Positions 20,928 through 30,939 of a stretch of DNA of 63,215 nt are shown here, one piece after another (position 1 is the first letter of the stretch; each line of letters starts with the position of its first letter). The notes beneath the pieces are model-generated. The model saw only the letters and a program-made list of their open reading frames with translations, did not search any database and was not told the origin of the DNA. A program made the position numbers and the translations under genes. Origin of the DNA: Acidobacteriota bacterium (lineage in GTDB: Bacteria; Acidobacteriota; Terriglobia; Terriglobales; Acidobacteriaceae); contig QIAN01000120.1 of the NCBI GenBank assembly GCA_003225005.1, positions 1 to 63,215 on the forward strand, given 5' to 3'.

Positions 20928-23438
20928 ATGGGTGATCGTGTCACCCGGTCTCGACAATCGGGGGAAATTCTCCGCGCCAGATTCCTGAAACAGGCATTGG
21001 AGCACGGAACTGCGCCCACACTCCTGCCACCCGGATCCGCACTTGCCTGGAACCAGACAGAAAGCCCCGAAACCCGCGCGCACTATCTCGAGCAATTGTT
21101 CCAGAGCATGCCGGATGCGCTAAGCATTGTGGACAGCGAGCGCCACGTCCAGAGCGTAAATGATGCCTTCAGGCGAATGTTTGGTTATGCCGACTGGGAG
21201 GTGCTCGGGGAGCGTCTGGACTCGCTGGTCGTGCCTTCGGAACGGCAGGCGGAAACGCGCTGGATAGCGGAATGCAATGAAAAAGGCGAGTGCATCACGC
21301 TGGAGACGCAACGACGCCGCAAAGATGGAAGCCTGGTGGATGTTTCGGTATCGTGCGCGCCACTGATGGCAGGGGGTAAGAACGCGGCCGCGTATGCCAT
21401 CTATCGTGACATTTCGGAACAAGAGGAAGTCGAGGCTTTGAGCTCGGCGCTTTACCGCGTCGCGGAGAAGACCAGCTCGGCTCACGATTTGCAGCAGTTC
21501 TTCGCTGCCATCCACGGAATTGTGGATGAGTTGATGTATGCCCGCAATTTCTATATCGCGATACTTGACCGGGAAACGCAATTGCTGAGTTTCCCATACT
21601 TTGTGGATGAAGCAGACGCAGCTCCGGCACCGAGGAAGCTCGGTCGTGGCCTGACAGAGTATGTGCTGCGCACAGGCGAAGCGCTGTTGGCGAATCCGGA
21701 GATTTTCAACCAGATGGTGGAGCGCGGCGAAGTGGATCTGCTGGGGGCGCCATCGCTGGATTGGATGGGAGTGCCGCTGAAGGTGGGAGGCAACACTTTT
21801 GGGGCGCTGGTGGTGCAGAGTTACTCGAAGAATTTCCGCTTTCGGGAGCGCGACCGGGAAATCCTGACCTTCGTTTCCCGGCAAATGGCCAGCGCTATCG
21901 AGCTCAAGCGGAATGAGCAGGCGCTGCGCCGGTCGGAAGCGCGCTACCGCTCATTGGTGCAGAGCGCGGTGTATGGAATTTACCGTTCCAGTCTGGAGAG
22001 TAAGTTTCTTGACGTCAATCCTGCGCTGATCGCCATGCTGGGTTACACCTCGGCGCAAGAAGTGCTGGCCCTCGATCCATTGAAAGACGTGTTCGTGAAT
22101 GCGGCGGAACAGGCGCCCTTGATCGAAGAATTCCGGCGCGCGGGAAGGATGGACGGCGTTGAGGTAAGGTGGAAGCGCAAAGATGGAAGCGCCATCACAG
22201 TACGGATAAGCGGCAGTGCGGTAACCAGCGAGGACGAACCCTCGGACGTGCTGGAAGCCATTGTTGAAGACGTAACCGAACGAAGGGCTTTGGAAGACCA
22301 GTTCCGGCAAGCGCAAAAGATGGAAGCGGTAGGCAGGCTGGCGGGAGGCATCGCACACGATTTCAACAATCTCTTGATGGTGATCAGTGGATATGCCGAG
22401 GTATTACTCGAGCAGTTGAGCGCCGACCACCCGTTGCAAGGCAAGGTGCGGGCGGTACAGCAGGCGTCGGATCGCGCGACCACCCTGACGCGGCAACTGC
22501 TGGCCTTCAGCCGCAAGCAACTCCTCGAACTGAAGATCGTAGATTTGAACGCAATCGTGCGAGACATGGAGCGCCTGCTTCGTCCGTTGATTGGGGAGAA
22601 CGTGGATCTGGCGACGAGCCTGACCTCCGGCGTGGGCTGCACGCGAGCGGACGCGGGACAATTGGAGCAGGTGATCATGAACCTGGTGGTCAATGCCAAA
22701 GATGCGATGCCCAACGGGGGCCGGATTGTGATTCAGACCGGCAATGTGACTCTGGATGATTCTTATCGCGGAGAACAAACGTTCATCCAGCCCGGCGCGT
22801 ACGTGATGATCTCGGTGAGCGACACCGGCCTGGGTATGGACAAAGAGACACAGTCACGTATGTTCGAGCCGTTTTTCACGACAAAAGAGAAGGGCAAAGG
22901 CACGGGACTGGGGCTTTCGACGGTCTACGGAATCATCAAACAGAGCGGTGGCTACATTTTCGTGCAGAGTGCCGTGGGACGGGGAAGCACGTTTAGTATT
23001 TATCTGCCGCGGGTGCTGGGGACTATGGAGCCCCACGGCGCGACGCCGGACTGGCGTACGGCGGCAGGAGGATCAGAGACCGTATTACTGGTGGAGGATG
23101 AAGAGTCGGTTCGCCAATTGGTCCGCGAAACCCTGGAGACGAAGGGATACCATGTTATCGAAGGGGAGAACGGGAATGCCGGACTCGCAGCCGCCCAGGC
23201 CCACAAGGGCACCATCGATTTGCTGATTACCGACGTGATCATGCCGGCCATGGGCGGACACGAACTGGCCCAACGGCTGGTGAAATCGCGTCCAGCCATC
23301 AAGGTACTTTATCTGTCCGGATATACGGAAGACGCCATCGTGGACCAGAATACCGGAGAAAATAGCAAGGCCTTTCTGCAAAAACCGTTCACACTGCAAA
23401 ATCTGGCACGCAAAGTGCGAGAAGTGCTGGAAGCGTAA
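20928..23438 (+). CDS. Hybrid sensor histidine kinase (PAS-GAF-PAS-HisKA-HATPase-REC)
   Basis: An 836-residue soluble hybrid kinase. Domains in order: PAS about 45-165 (SMPDALSIVDSERHVQSVNDAF, ending YRDISEQ), GAF about 180-330, second PAS about 340-455 (GYTSAQEVL, then VEDVTERR), HisKA with the phosphorylated histidine in LAGGIAHDFNNLL, HATPase with N box NLVVNAKDAMPNGG, DTGLGM, FFTTKEKGKGTGLGL, and a C-terminal receiver (LLVEDEESVRQL, phospho-Asp in LLITDVIMP, Lys in LQKPF). No membrane helix, so the signal is cytoplasmic. No response regulator gene is adjacent; the REC domain is the only visible output. ATG 20928 is chosen over TTG 20895. Confidence 0.93.
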   Translation: MGDRVTRSRQSGEILRARFLKQALEHGTAPTLLPPGSALAWNQTESPETRAHYLEQLFQSMPDALSIVDSERHVQSVNDAFRRMFGYADWEVLGERLDSLVVPSERQAETRWIAECNEKGECITLETQRRRKDGSLVDVSVSCAPLMAGGKNAAAYAIYRDISEQEEVEALSSALYRVAEKTSSAHDLQQFFAAIHGIVDELMYARNFYIAILDRETQLLSFPYFVDEADAAPAPRKLGRGLTEYVLRTGEALLANPEIFNQMVERGEVDLLGAPSLDWMGVPLKVGGNTFGALVVQSYSKNFRFRERDREILTFVSRQMASAIELKRNEQALRRSEARYRSLVQSAVYGIYRSSLESKFLDVNPALIAMLGYTSAQEVLALDPLKDVFVNAAEQAPLIEEFRRAGRMDGVEVRWKRKDGSAITVRISGSAVTSEDEPSDVLEAIVEDVTERRALEDQFRQAQKMEAVGRLAGGIAHDFNNLLMVISGYAEVLLEQLSADHPLQGKVRAVQQASDRATTLTRQLLAFSRKQLLELKIVDLNAIVRDMERLLRPLIGENVDLATSLTSGVGCTRADAGQLEQVIMNLVVNAKDAMPNGGRIVIQTGNVTLDDSYRGEQTFIQPGAYVMISVSDTGLGMDKETQSRMFEPFFTTKEKGKGTGLGLSTVYGIIKQSGGYIFVQSAVGRGSTFSIYLPRVLGTMEPHGATPDWRTAAGGSETVLLVEDEESVRQLVRETLETKGYHVIEGENGNAGLAAAQAHKGTIDLLITDVIMPAMGGHELAQRLVKSRPAIKVLYLSGYTEDAIVDQNTGENSKAFLQKPFTLQNLARKVREVLEA

Positions 23439-23634
23439 GGCAGGCTTCACCCTGATTCTTGGTTTCCTCAGAACGCAATCACCCAATTAGATACTGTGAA
23501 GGGCAACCTTTCCCTCGCGTCTCGTGAACGGTCGCCGTTTCGTGGCGACGACTGAATCCTGCCGCAGAACTTTCCTTGCTGACCTGTGTTAGAACTGGCT
23601 AAAGCTCAAGCCCTCAAGTCGAGCGGAGGCAGTC

Positions 23635-25240
23635 GTGTCGTCCTTAAGTATTCTTTCCCAACGCGCGTTGTCAGGGGGAGATGTGTCCAGCCGGGCAGGG
23701 AAGTCGCCACTGATGGCCCTGGCTCTGGTGGTGTTGACCTTCCTGTCGGCATGTAGCAGTAGCAGTAGGGCGAGCGGAGTAGGGTGCCCGGGCGGAGCTG
23801 GCACCTTCACAAACGCAAGCCTGCCCGCAGGATCGCAGTGGACATACAACTTGTCGGGCACGATCAGCCAAAGCAATGGGGTCAATTCCTACGCCGAGGC
23901 CGGAGTATTTACGGCAGACGGCAACGGCAATATCAGCTCCGGAATGGACGATTACTATGGAAGTAGCTTCAGCGGAAAGTACAGCATCAGCAGCAACGGC
24001 ACCGGAAGTATCACGGTGGTGCTCGCGAATGGGGCGCAAACCTTGAGTTGGGGAATTACCCTGAGCAGCACGAGTCCGGGCTCGTTCTATTTGATTGAAG
24101 CCGACATCTTTGCCAATGCTGCCGGAACCGCTATGCAGCAAACAGCGTCGGCACTGGGCACCATGCCCCGCGGAACATTCGTTTTCCATACTCATGTTGC
24201 GACGACGGGGTTGACGTTGGCGGGTTCGATGGCGACCGTGGGCATGATGACGGTATCAAATGGTTCCTTGACCGGCAAAGAAGATGTGTTACTGGGCGGA
24301 CAGTTAGCATCCCAACTTACGCTTAGCGGGAGCCTTACTGCTCCGGACAGCACAGGCCGGGGCGGGGCGACGCTAATCGACAGTTCGGGGCGGACACAAA
24401 ATTACAAATACTATGTGCTTGACACTAACACCCTGCAACTCTTTGAAATTGATAGTGGTATTGTCGGGTTGGGCCGGGCGGAGATGCAGACCGGGGCGCC
24501 GTTCACGACCAGCTCACTGTCCGCTGGGGCAGGGTTTGCCTCTGGCAGCCGCGGCGATACTACCGCGAGCGTAGCGGCGAATGGAGTGGCAGGCGGGGTG
24601 AACACCGTCGGGGCCATGACCGTTGATGGGGCCGGTAACATCACTGCAGGTTCGTATGATTCAGTGCGAGATGGCACCGTGAATAGCAACATCAGTGTAA
24701 CGGGAAGTTATAGCGCAGACGTGAGCGGCGATGGCCGATACACGTTCACACTGAACTCCGCCGCAGGAACGATCACGGAAGTGGCCTATATGGTTAGCCC
24801 CTCCCGGGCTTTTCTTCCTGGTGAATGATTACACGAAGGTGGAGGATGGCACGACAGATCAGCAGTCGAATCCTTCGTTCGCGACAAGCGATTTCAACGG
24901 ACAGTTCGCATTGGTCATGGGAGGATACGATGCGACGAATTTTTTGGACCGAACTGGTGTTCTCGAAGCAGACGGCAAGGGTGGCCTTAACCTCGCGGAA
25001 CTGCTGAATCGTACGGGAGCAGTCACGGTGCCGGGGTGTTTGCCGGGAACGTACTCGGTGGCATCGAATGGGCGGGTATCGGGCTCGGTAACCACCTTGT
25101 CTCCTAACCTGGTGTTTTACATGGTATCGGGCGGTGCGGGTGGCAAGGCTTACGTTCTCGAGGCGGATACTCTCACGCAGATCTCCGGCGGAATGGCAGA
25201 GCAGACGACTGCTGTGGTTGACCCGCCGGGAATCTTCTAA
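23635..25240 (+). pseudogene. Secreted lipoprotein, single frameshift near 24810
   Basis: GTG 23635 follows GGAGG. Residues 1-45 form a lipoprotein signal with lipobox LSAC in front of a Ser-rich stretch. The mature part repeats a pattern common in Acidobacteriota extracellular proteins (GVFTADGNGNISSGMDD, then AMTVDGAGNITAG, then GVLEADGKGGLNLAE), each repeat predicted as beta-rich. The frame stops at 24828 just after SPSRAFLPGE, while the next frame continues without a gap as FLVNDYTKVEDGTTDQQ to TAA at 25240. One extra base near 24805-24815 explains this. Corrected length is about 533 residues. Function is unknown, probably cell-surface. A read error is as likely as a mutation. Confidence 0.75.
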
Positions 25241-25396
25241 CGCTGTAGGTGCGGGCTTCGGCCTGCGTCAGGAGTCCGGCGTCGGGCTTCAGGTCTTGAA
25301 TTCTGCGATTTTATTCTGCGATCTTAGAGTTTTTTTCTTTTCTGTCCTCTGAGGATTTTCCCCGGTCCATTGCCCTTGACCGTCATGCAGGTTACG

Positions 25397-26470
25397 ATGG
25401 CGGGCATGAAGACACGCGCATTCTCTCTCCAAGCTTTATCAATTGCATGCGTTTGTATTGCCGCTCTGCTTGACTGTGGCGCCATGCCGGCGCTGGGACA
25501 GACGGAAAACACGGTCCATCATGCTGCCCCATCGGTTGCTAACGTCTATCCGTTGCAGGATGGCTTCGTCGACGCCAATGGCGTGATGCTTTACTACCTT
25601 GCGCTGGGACGGGGCGAGCCGCTGCTGATTGTGCATGGCGGACCGGGAGCGTCGCATGACTATTTTCTTCCTTATCTGTTGCCGCTGGCGCGCCACAATC
25701 GGCTGATGTTCATCGATGAACGCGGCTCGGGACGGTCGCAAAAGCTGGAAGACCCTTCTGGCTACACCGTGGAGAACATGGTGGAAGATGTCGAGGCGGT
25801 ACGCATCGCGCTACATCTCGGCAAGATTACGCTGCTGGGGCATTCTTACGGAGGAGCGCTGGCTCAGGCTTATGCCCTTAAGTATCAGAAGAATCTGACC
25901 CACCTGATCCTGGCCAGCACGTGGTCGAGCACGAAAGAGCTGAACCAAGTCTTTATGCGAATGAAGGAGAAGATGCCGGCGGAGTTGCGCGATCGCATCA
26001 ATCGCATGGAGGCGGAGGGGCTGTTCGGGCACGGTCTCGACTATCAGAAGAACCGATATACCAACGATTATTTCGTGGCGGCGTGGGGTGAGGGTTATTT
26101 TCCTTATCTCTATCAGAACCGGCCTGATCCGAACTACGATCCTGTCGCCGGAGGAAATATCAGTTGGGACCTTTACCGGGAAATGTGGGGCTCGCACGGA
26201 GAGTACGTGGTGGATGGCAATTTGAAATCGGTGGAGTACACGGACCGGCTGGCGAGCATCACAGTGCCGACGCTTATTTTGGTGGGAGATCATGATGAGT
26301 GCGAGCCGCCCCTGTCGGAGGCGATGCACGCGAAGATTGCCGGATCGAAGATAGTGATTTTGCCGAAGGCGGGGCACATGACTTTTGTGGATCAGACCGG
26401 AATGTTTGTAGGCGCGGTGGATGGATTCTTGCATACGGGCAGCCAGGGCGCTAATCACCAAGGGCACTAA
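25397..26470 (+). CDS. Proline-iminopeptidase-like alpha/beta hydrolase, exported
   Basis: About 357 residues with a signal peptide (LQALSIACVCIAALLDCGAMPALGQ). The catalytic domain has the oxyanion motif LIVHGGPGASHDYF, DERGSGRS, the nucleophile GHSYGG, the acid in LILVGDHDECEP and the His in PKAGHMTF. This matches the S33 family (proline iminopeptidase and related). The substrate could be a peptide or an ester. ATG 25397 is chosen; ATG 25406 is a close alternative. It stands in a line of plus-strand genes for exported proteins. Confidence 0.85.
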   Translation: MAGMKTRAFSLQALSIACVCIAALLDCGAMPALGQTENTVHHAAPSVANVYPLQDGFVDANGVMLYYLALGRGEPLLIVHGGPGASHDYFLPYLLPLARHNRLMFIDERGSGRSQKLEDPSGYTVENMVEDVEAVRIALHLGKITLLGHSYGGALAQAYALKYQKNLTHLILASTWSSTKELNQVFMRMKEKMPAELRDRINRMEAEGLFGHGLDYQKNRYTNDYFVAAWGEGYFPYLYQNRPDPNYDPVAGGNISWDLYREMWGSHGEYVVDGNLKSVEYTDRLASITVPTLILVGDHDECEPPLSEAMHAKIAGSKIVILPKAGHMTFVDQTGMFVGAVDGFLHTGSQGANHQGH

Positions 26471-26490
26471 GGGACACGAAAGGAATCGCG

Positions 26491-27234
26491 GTGAAGGTAA
26501 AACGACTTTTGCGTTTGGTGGCAGTGCACCTCTGCTTTTTGTTAGCGGTGAGCGGGCTGGGGCTGTCGCAAACTCGCGGGGAATCGCGGCGGGTAGGCGG
26601 ACAAGAGCAGCGGCCGGCGACATCCACACCGGAGGGCGGCCAGCTCATCATTGAGACCAGTTCTCTGCCTTCAGGCTATACGCGTGGGACTTACACCTTT
26701 ACACTCCGCGCGCATGGGGGGATTCCTCGTTTGCATTGGAAGGTTGAGGAAGGCGAATTGCCTCCGGGGCTGAAACTGGAGGATGATGGCAGGCTGCGTG
26801 GGGCCCCGGAGAAGCCGGGTGCATATCGCTTCACGGTGTCGGTTACCGATAACGCAAAGCCGCAGCAGGCAGTCGAGCGAGAGTTTGTACTGAACGTGCT
26901 CAGGGCGTTAGTCCTCGAATGGAAGATGCCGCCGCACGTGGCTGGTAGCCGGATTGAGGGGAGCGTCCAGGTCGCAAACGAAACGCCGGAGGACTTCGAC
27001 TTCACGTTTTACGTGCTGGCGGTGAGTGAGAATGGGCGGGCAACGGCCATCGCGTATCAGAGATTTCCTTTGAAAAAGGGAACCATGGATTTCGAGATTC
27101 CCTTCGGTGATACTCTGCCGTCCGGGGCCTATGTGGTGCACGCGGACGCAGTGGGCGAAGTTGCGGAGAAGAATCAGATTTATCGAGCTCGGCTGCAAAC
27201 ACCGGGGCCGTTGCAGGTGGCGGTGGGTCCGTAG
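26491..27234 (+). CDS. Secreted protein with putative Ig (He_PIG-like) domain
   Basis: A 247-residue protein with a signal peptide (LVAVHLCFLLAVSGLGLSQ), a polar linker, then a domain with the He_PIG pattern: LPSGYTRGTYTFTLRAHGGIP, then GELPPGLKLEDDGRLRGAPEKPGAYRF as GxLPxGL...G.L.GTP. A second beta-rich part follows from about residue 140. It starts at GTG 26491, 20 bases after the hydrolase, so the two are probably co-transcribed. Such domains serve in adhesion or as spacers in exported proteins; a specific role is unknown. Confidence 0.7.
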   Translation: MKVKRLLRLVAVHLCFLLAVSGLGLSQTRGESRRVGGQEQRPATSTPEGGQLIIETSSLPSGYTRGTYTFTLRAHGGIPRLHWKVEEGELPPGLKLEDDGRLRGAPEKPGAYRFTVSVTDNAKPQQAVEREFVLNVLRALVLEWKMPPHVAGSRIEGSVQVANETPEDFDFTFYVLAVSENGRATAIAYQRFPLKKGTMDFEIPFGDTLPSGAYVVHADAVGEVAEKNQIYRARLQTPGPLQVAVGP

Positions 27235-27489
27235 GACTTTACGGCTGCGGCCGGCGAGCAGCAGCTGTTTAGGTGGAGAATTACGCCGGTCACGAGCCGT
27301 GAAAATGTCTTTCGCATCAACAACTCCGCACGGCGATGTTCCCTGGACAATGCTCCAGCCGCAAAACGTGCGCTCCTTGACGTAGGGCACTAGAGCTGGA
27401 TGCGCGGCGGAGCTATTCGGAAATGAAGAATTGTCGCCGCAGACCCTTGACGGCAGATTGGCGGCAACAAACCAACTAGGCGAGGCTGA

Positions 27490-27820
27490 AAATCGGAGGA
27501 TGGTGGAGTACATCAATCAGCTGCGCATGCGTGGATTGCCCGTTCGCGAAGCTGCCAAGGAAGGTGCTCAACTCCGTCTGCGTCCCATCATGATGACTAT
27601 GCTGGTGGCGACGCTTGGGCTGTTGCCCGCGGCCATGTCCCATGACATCGGGTCGGACTCGCAGCGGCCGTTTGCCATTGTGATTGTCGGGGGACTGATC
27701 GTGGAGTTGGTGGTCAGCGTAATCTTATGGCCGACGCTGTATGTGTTCTGGGCGCGACCGGGGGATAAGCTTCCGCCTTCCGAACAGAGCTTCATCGCTG
27801 AGGGCGAGCATGTAGATTAA
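27490..27820 (+). pseudogene. C-terminal remnant of an RND heavy-metal efflux pump (CusA/CzcA type)
   Basis: About 110 residues match the extreme C-terminus of CzcA/CusA-type RND pumps: VEYINQLRMRGLPVREAAKEGA, LRLRPIMMTMLVATLGLLP, SHDIGSDSQRPFAIVIVGGL, then LPTLYVF-like WPTLYVFWARPGD. A complete pump has about 1,040 residues; everything before the last transmembrane helices is missing. Upstream to 27235 no pump sequence was seen. A membrane anchor without the porter domains cannot transport. This is a deletion remnant. Confidence 0.85.
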
Positions 27821-27861
27821 TTTCAGGCGGCGGGCTTCAGGCTTCAGGCTTCCTCCGTTGT

Positions 27862-28521
27862 TTACGACTTGGTGGCGAGAATATATCCGCGCCTGCTTTG
27901 GTACTCGACCTCTGGATAGGGATCTCTTTCCATCGCTTGCTGGAGGTTGAGGCCAGCGGCTTTGGCGTAGCCAGTCATCTCTTCGATGCGGAACAGGGTG
28001 GCCTCGAAGTCCACGGGATGATCGTGAAAATCGGTCATGTGGATTACGTCGTCTCCCAAATGAAAGGCGAGCAAAAGAGAACCCTTTCTCTTCAACACGC
28101 GGCGCATTTCAGATAAAGTCGCGACCACCTGTTCGCGGCCGATGTGAATGATGGAATAGAACGCAGCGATGCCGCCGAGTGTGTCAGCGCCAAGACCCAA
28201 CTGAAGCATGGAGCCCTGAATGAAATCGATGTTGGGATTCAGTCTCTTGGCCTCGTTAAGCATTCCTGCAGACAAATCAAGGCCAAAAACGTTCACCCCT
28301 CGGTCGAAAAGATAGCGTGCAATCTGAGCGGGACCGCAACCGATATCGCAGACTGGTCCGGACATCCGTACATCGTCGGCAAAACGATCGAGTAGCTGAC
28401 GGTCGAACGGCTTGCTTTTGAGTTCAGGGTAGATGCGATCGGCATATTCAGCGGCGATGGTGTCATAGCTTACCCGCATTCTTTCGGATTGCGGGTTGGA
28501 CGGCCGGGAATCGGAATTCAT
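27862..28521 (-). CDS. Class I SAM-dependent methyltransferase
   Basis: A 219-residue enzyme with a Rossmann-like methyltransferase fold: motif I VCDIGCGPAQIARYL, the acidic residue in VFGLDLSAGML, IDFIQGSMLQLGL, and GGIAAFYSIIHIG, then RRVLKRKGSLLLAFH. It resembles the ubiE-like type 11/25 small methyltransferases. The acceptor is unknown. ATG 28521 is preferred to GTG 28530 for its better distance from GAGG. It converges with the RND remnant. Confidence 0.88.
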   Translation of the reverse strand: MNSDSRPSNPQSERMRVSYDTIAAEYADRIYPELKSKPFDRQLLDRFADDVRMSGPVCDIGCGPAQIARYLFDRGVNVFGLDLSAGMLNEAKRLNPNIDFIQGSMLQLGLGADTLGGIAAFYSIIHIGREQVVATLSEMRRVLKRKGSLLLAFHLGDDVIHMTDFHDHPVDFEATLFRIEEMTGYAKAAGLNLQQAMERDPYPEVEYQSRRGYILATKS

Positions 28522-29336
28522 GCCTGACACGCCTCATGAGCAGCAATGGCTATGTTGGGAGTGCAATTCCGAGTCTAACAGCTCGAACGCGAGGGATCTG
28601 TTTGCGGAAGGTAGCAAAAAGGTTAAGGGCGTGCCTGCTGGGAATGCTGGGGCGTGGGCGCGAGCGCCACACAAAAATTAAAGAGTTCCGAGGTGATGTT
28701 GGGTTCATTCGTCTCAGCCAGTAGCTCGCGTTTAGACCCTCGCTCGACCTGCTCTCGCTGCTTCCCTTGCGGGGACGCTGCGCGCGATCTTCGCTCGGGC
28801 TCCGGGCTCACCGCCAACTGGATAAACCTACCCAACGCCTCGGAACTCTATCCTGCCTTCGACTTTGCTTCTCGTTCTCCTCGACCAGCACTTAGCTATA
28901 GACCCTTGCTGACCCTCCTTTTTCTACATTTTGCAATGTGAGAAGGTGATCGCGCTCGAGCCCCGGACGCCGCACCAACCGGAAAAACTTAAGAAGTTGT
29001 CAAAGAACGATTCTGTTTTACTCTTTTCATTTTTAGAGTCAATCAAAAGTTGGTGATTTTAAGCGGTTTATTTTCAAGCGAGTGCAGGTCGTCCACAGGC
29101 GGGTGCCAGTTTTTGGTGCAGCGCGAGATGCACATAGCGATCAAAAGCCGCGATGGGCGCGGGAGTTTCGAACAATCTGAAGTTGGATGGATATTTCTCC
29201 TCGGCGGTCTAGTTTGTTGCACGGCTGTGAAAATTCGGGGAAACCAGCGCCAGACAAGGGATTTCGCGTTACTTTTCCAGTGCAGACTGGCGCTGTCAGC
29301 TATTACAATGCGTTTCCTGAATTTGGAGGCGGTCCC
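28522..29336. other. Intergenic region of about 815 bases
   Basis: No gene supported. An open frame on each strand at 28620-28940 has unusual Ser/Arg-rich composition and no motif. An AT-rich patch at about 28990-29080 could hold the adenosine deaminase promoter. Confidence 0.45.
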
Positions 29337-30866
29337 TTGCGGTCAAGATTCGGTTCGATCCACCTCTGCCGCCTATGGTTCTTCCTTCTGGCGACTTTTA
29401 CGGCTGCCCAGACAGCTGAGCAGCGCACGGCTCGATATTTTGAGTCGGTGCGCAAGCGGCCGCAGTTGTTGCTGGCGTTTCTCAAGGACCTGCCCAAGGG
29501 CGGCGATTTACACAATCACCTTGAGGGCGCCATTTACGCCGAGGATTGGGTGGATTTTGCCGCCGAGGATAATCTTTGCGTCGACCGCACGACTTCCCGA
29601 CTGATCGCGCCACCTTGCGATTCATGTGAGAGCTACACCGCCAAGCCGGCGATGCGGTGCGCGTACGGCGATCACATTCTTTACAACCAAACCATTGACG
29701 CATGGTCGATGCGCAACTGGCGGCCGGGGGAGGAGTCGGGACACGATCACTTCTTTGCCACGTTCGAGAAATTTAGACTAGCTTTTCACGGACACGTGGG
29801 CGAGGGCGTGGCGGCGGCGGCGAATCGCGCGGGACAAGACCATCTGCAATACGTCGAGTTCATGCACACGGCCGACGGAGGGCAGGCGGCTCAGATCGCA
29901 GCGAAGGCGGGATGGGCCGACGACTTCGGGAAGATGCGCGAAAGTCTGCTGGCCGCGGGGCTGAAGGATGTGGCTGCGGCCACCGACAAGAAACTCGAAG
30001 CCGACGAAGCCCGCGCCCACGACGTGATGAAATGCGGGACGGCGGAGGCTGCTCCCGGATGCGGCGTCACCGTGCGTTATCTCTATCAGGTACTGCGGGG
30101 GCTGCCGCACGAGATTGTGTTCGCGCAGATTCTCCTGGGATTCGAGTTGGCGTCGTCCCATCCTCGCTTTGTTGGCCTGAATCTGGTGATGCCTGAGGAT
30201 TGGTACGTGCCCCTCCATGACTTCAACCAACACATGGCGATGCTCGACTATTTGCACACCGTTTATCCCAAGGTGCATATCAGTCTGCACGCTGGCGAAA
30301 TCGCAATGGGTTTGGTTCCTCCGGAGGATTTAACTTTCCACATCCGGGCTTCGATGGAAAAGGGGCATGCCGAACGGATCGGGCACGGCGTCGATGTCAT
30401 GAATGAACGAGGTCCCCTCGACCTGCTGAAGGAAATGGCGGCACGGAATGTATTGGTGGAAATTAGTCTCACTTCAAACGACATGATTCTGGGCGTGACT
30501 GGCGACGATCATCCTCTACCGATTTATATGCACTATGGAGTTCCGGTGGCGATCTCGACCGACGACGAGGGCGTGGCGCGATCCGACATGACGCATGAGT
30601 ATTTGCGCGCGGTGCAAGGCTACAACCTGTCATACCCGGAAGTGAAACGGATGGCCCGGCAGAGCCTGGAACACAGTTTTTTGCCGGGGGAAAGTCTGTG
30701 GACGGAGACCAAGCTGCGATTTCGGTTCGTGACGGCGTGTGCCGGAGATGCAGCAGGAGCAGGAAAGCCTTCGAGCGGTTGCCAGAAGTTTCTCGTTGCG
30801 AACGAGCGGGCGCGTGTGCAGTGGAAGCTGGAGGCGGAGTTTGCGATGTTTGAAAAGAAGTTTTGA
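29337..30866 (+). CDS. Adenosine deaminase, exported (ADGF/ADA2-like)
   Basis: About 509 residues. A signal peptide (LCRLWFFLLATFTAAQT) precedes an ADA-type TIM barrel. Metal and catalytic residues are in order: HNHLEG, ISLHAGE, HAERIGHGVDV, and AISTDDEGV. The extended region between the first motif and the barrel core, with several cysteines (CDSCESYTAKPAMRCAYG), resembles secreted ADA2/ADGF enzymes rather than the ~340-residue cytoplasmic ADA. It turns adenosine into inosine outside the cytoplasm. TTG 29337 is chosen because GGAGG lies seven bases upstream and it begins the signal peptide directly; the frame is open to 29187. PNP follows 73 bases downstream. Confidence 0.88.
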   Translation: MRSRFGSIHLCRLWFFLLATFTAAQTAEQRTARYFESVRKRPQLLLAFLKDLPKGGDLHNHLEGAIYAEDWVDFAAEDNLCVDRTTSRLIAPPCDSCESYTAKPAMRCAYGDHILYNQTIDAWSMRNWRPGEESGHDHFFATFEKFRLAFHGHVGEGVAAAANRAGQDHLQYVEFMHTADGGQAAQIAAKAGWADDFGKMRESLLAAGLKDVAAATDKKLEADEARAHDVMKCGTAEAAPGCGVTVRYLYQVLRGLPHEIVFAQILLGFELASSHPRFVGLNLVMPEDWYVPLHDFNQHMAMLDYLHTVYPKVHISLHAGEIAMGLVPPEDLTFHIRASMEKGHAERIGHGVDVMNERGPLDLLKEMAARNVLVEISLTSNDMILGVTGDDHPLPIYMHYGVPVAISTDDEGVARSDMTHEYLRAVQGYNLSYPEVKRMARQSLEHSFLPGESLWTETKLRFRFVTACAGDAAGAGKPSSGCQKFLVANERARVQWKLEAEFAMFEKKF

Positions 30867-30939
30867 AAAGGCGACTCTTAACCGTTAGCTTTTAGCTCTT
30901 GATGCAAGTACCCATCGCAGTGAAGAGAGTAGATCGAGA

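Noticed and set aside
23531..23549. GTCGCC/GGCGAC hairpin after the hybrid kinase as terminator
   Set aside because: Short stem and no T-run; not strong enough to call.
28620..28941. Two long open frames on opposite strands
   Set aside because: Ser/Arg-rich, no motif, no ribosome binding site and overlapping each other; likely composition-driven.
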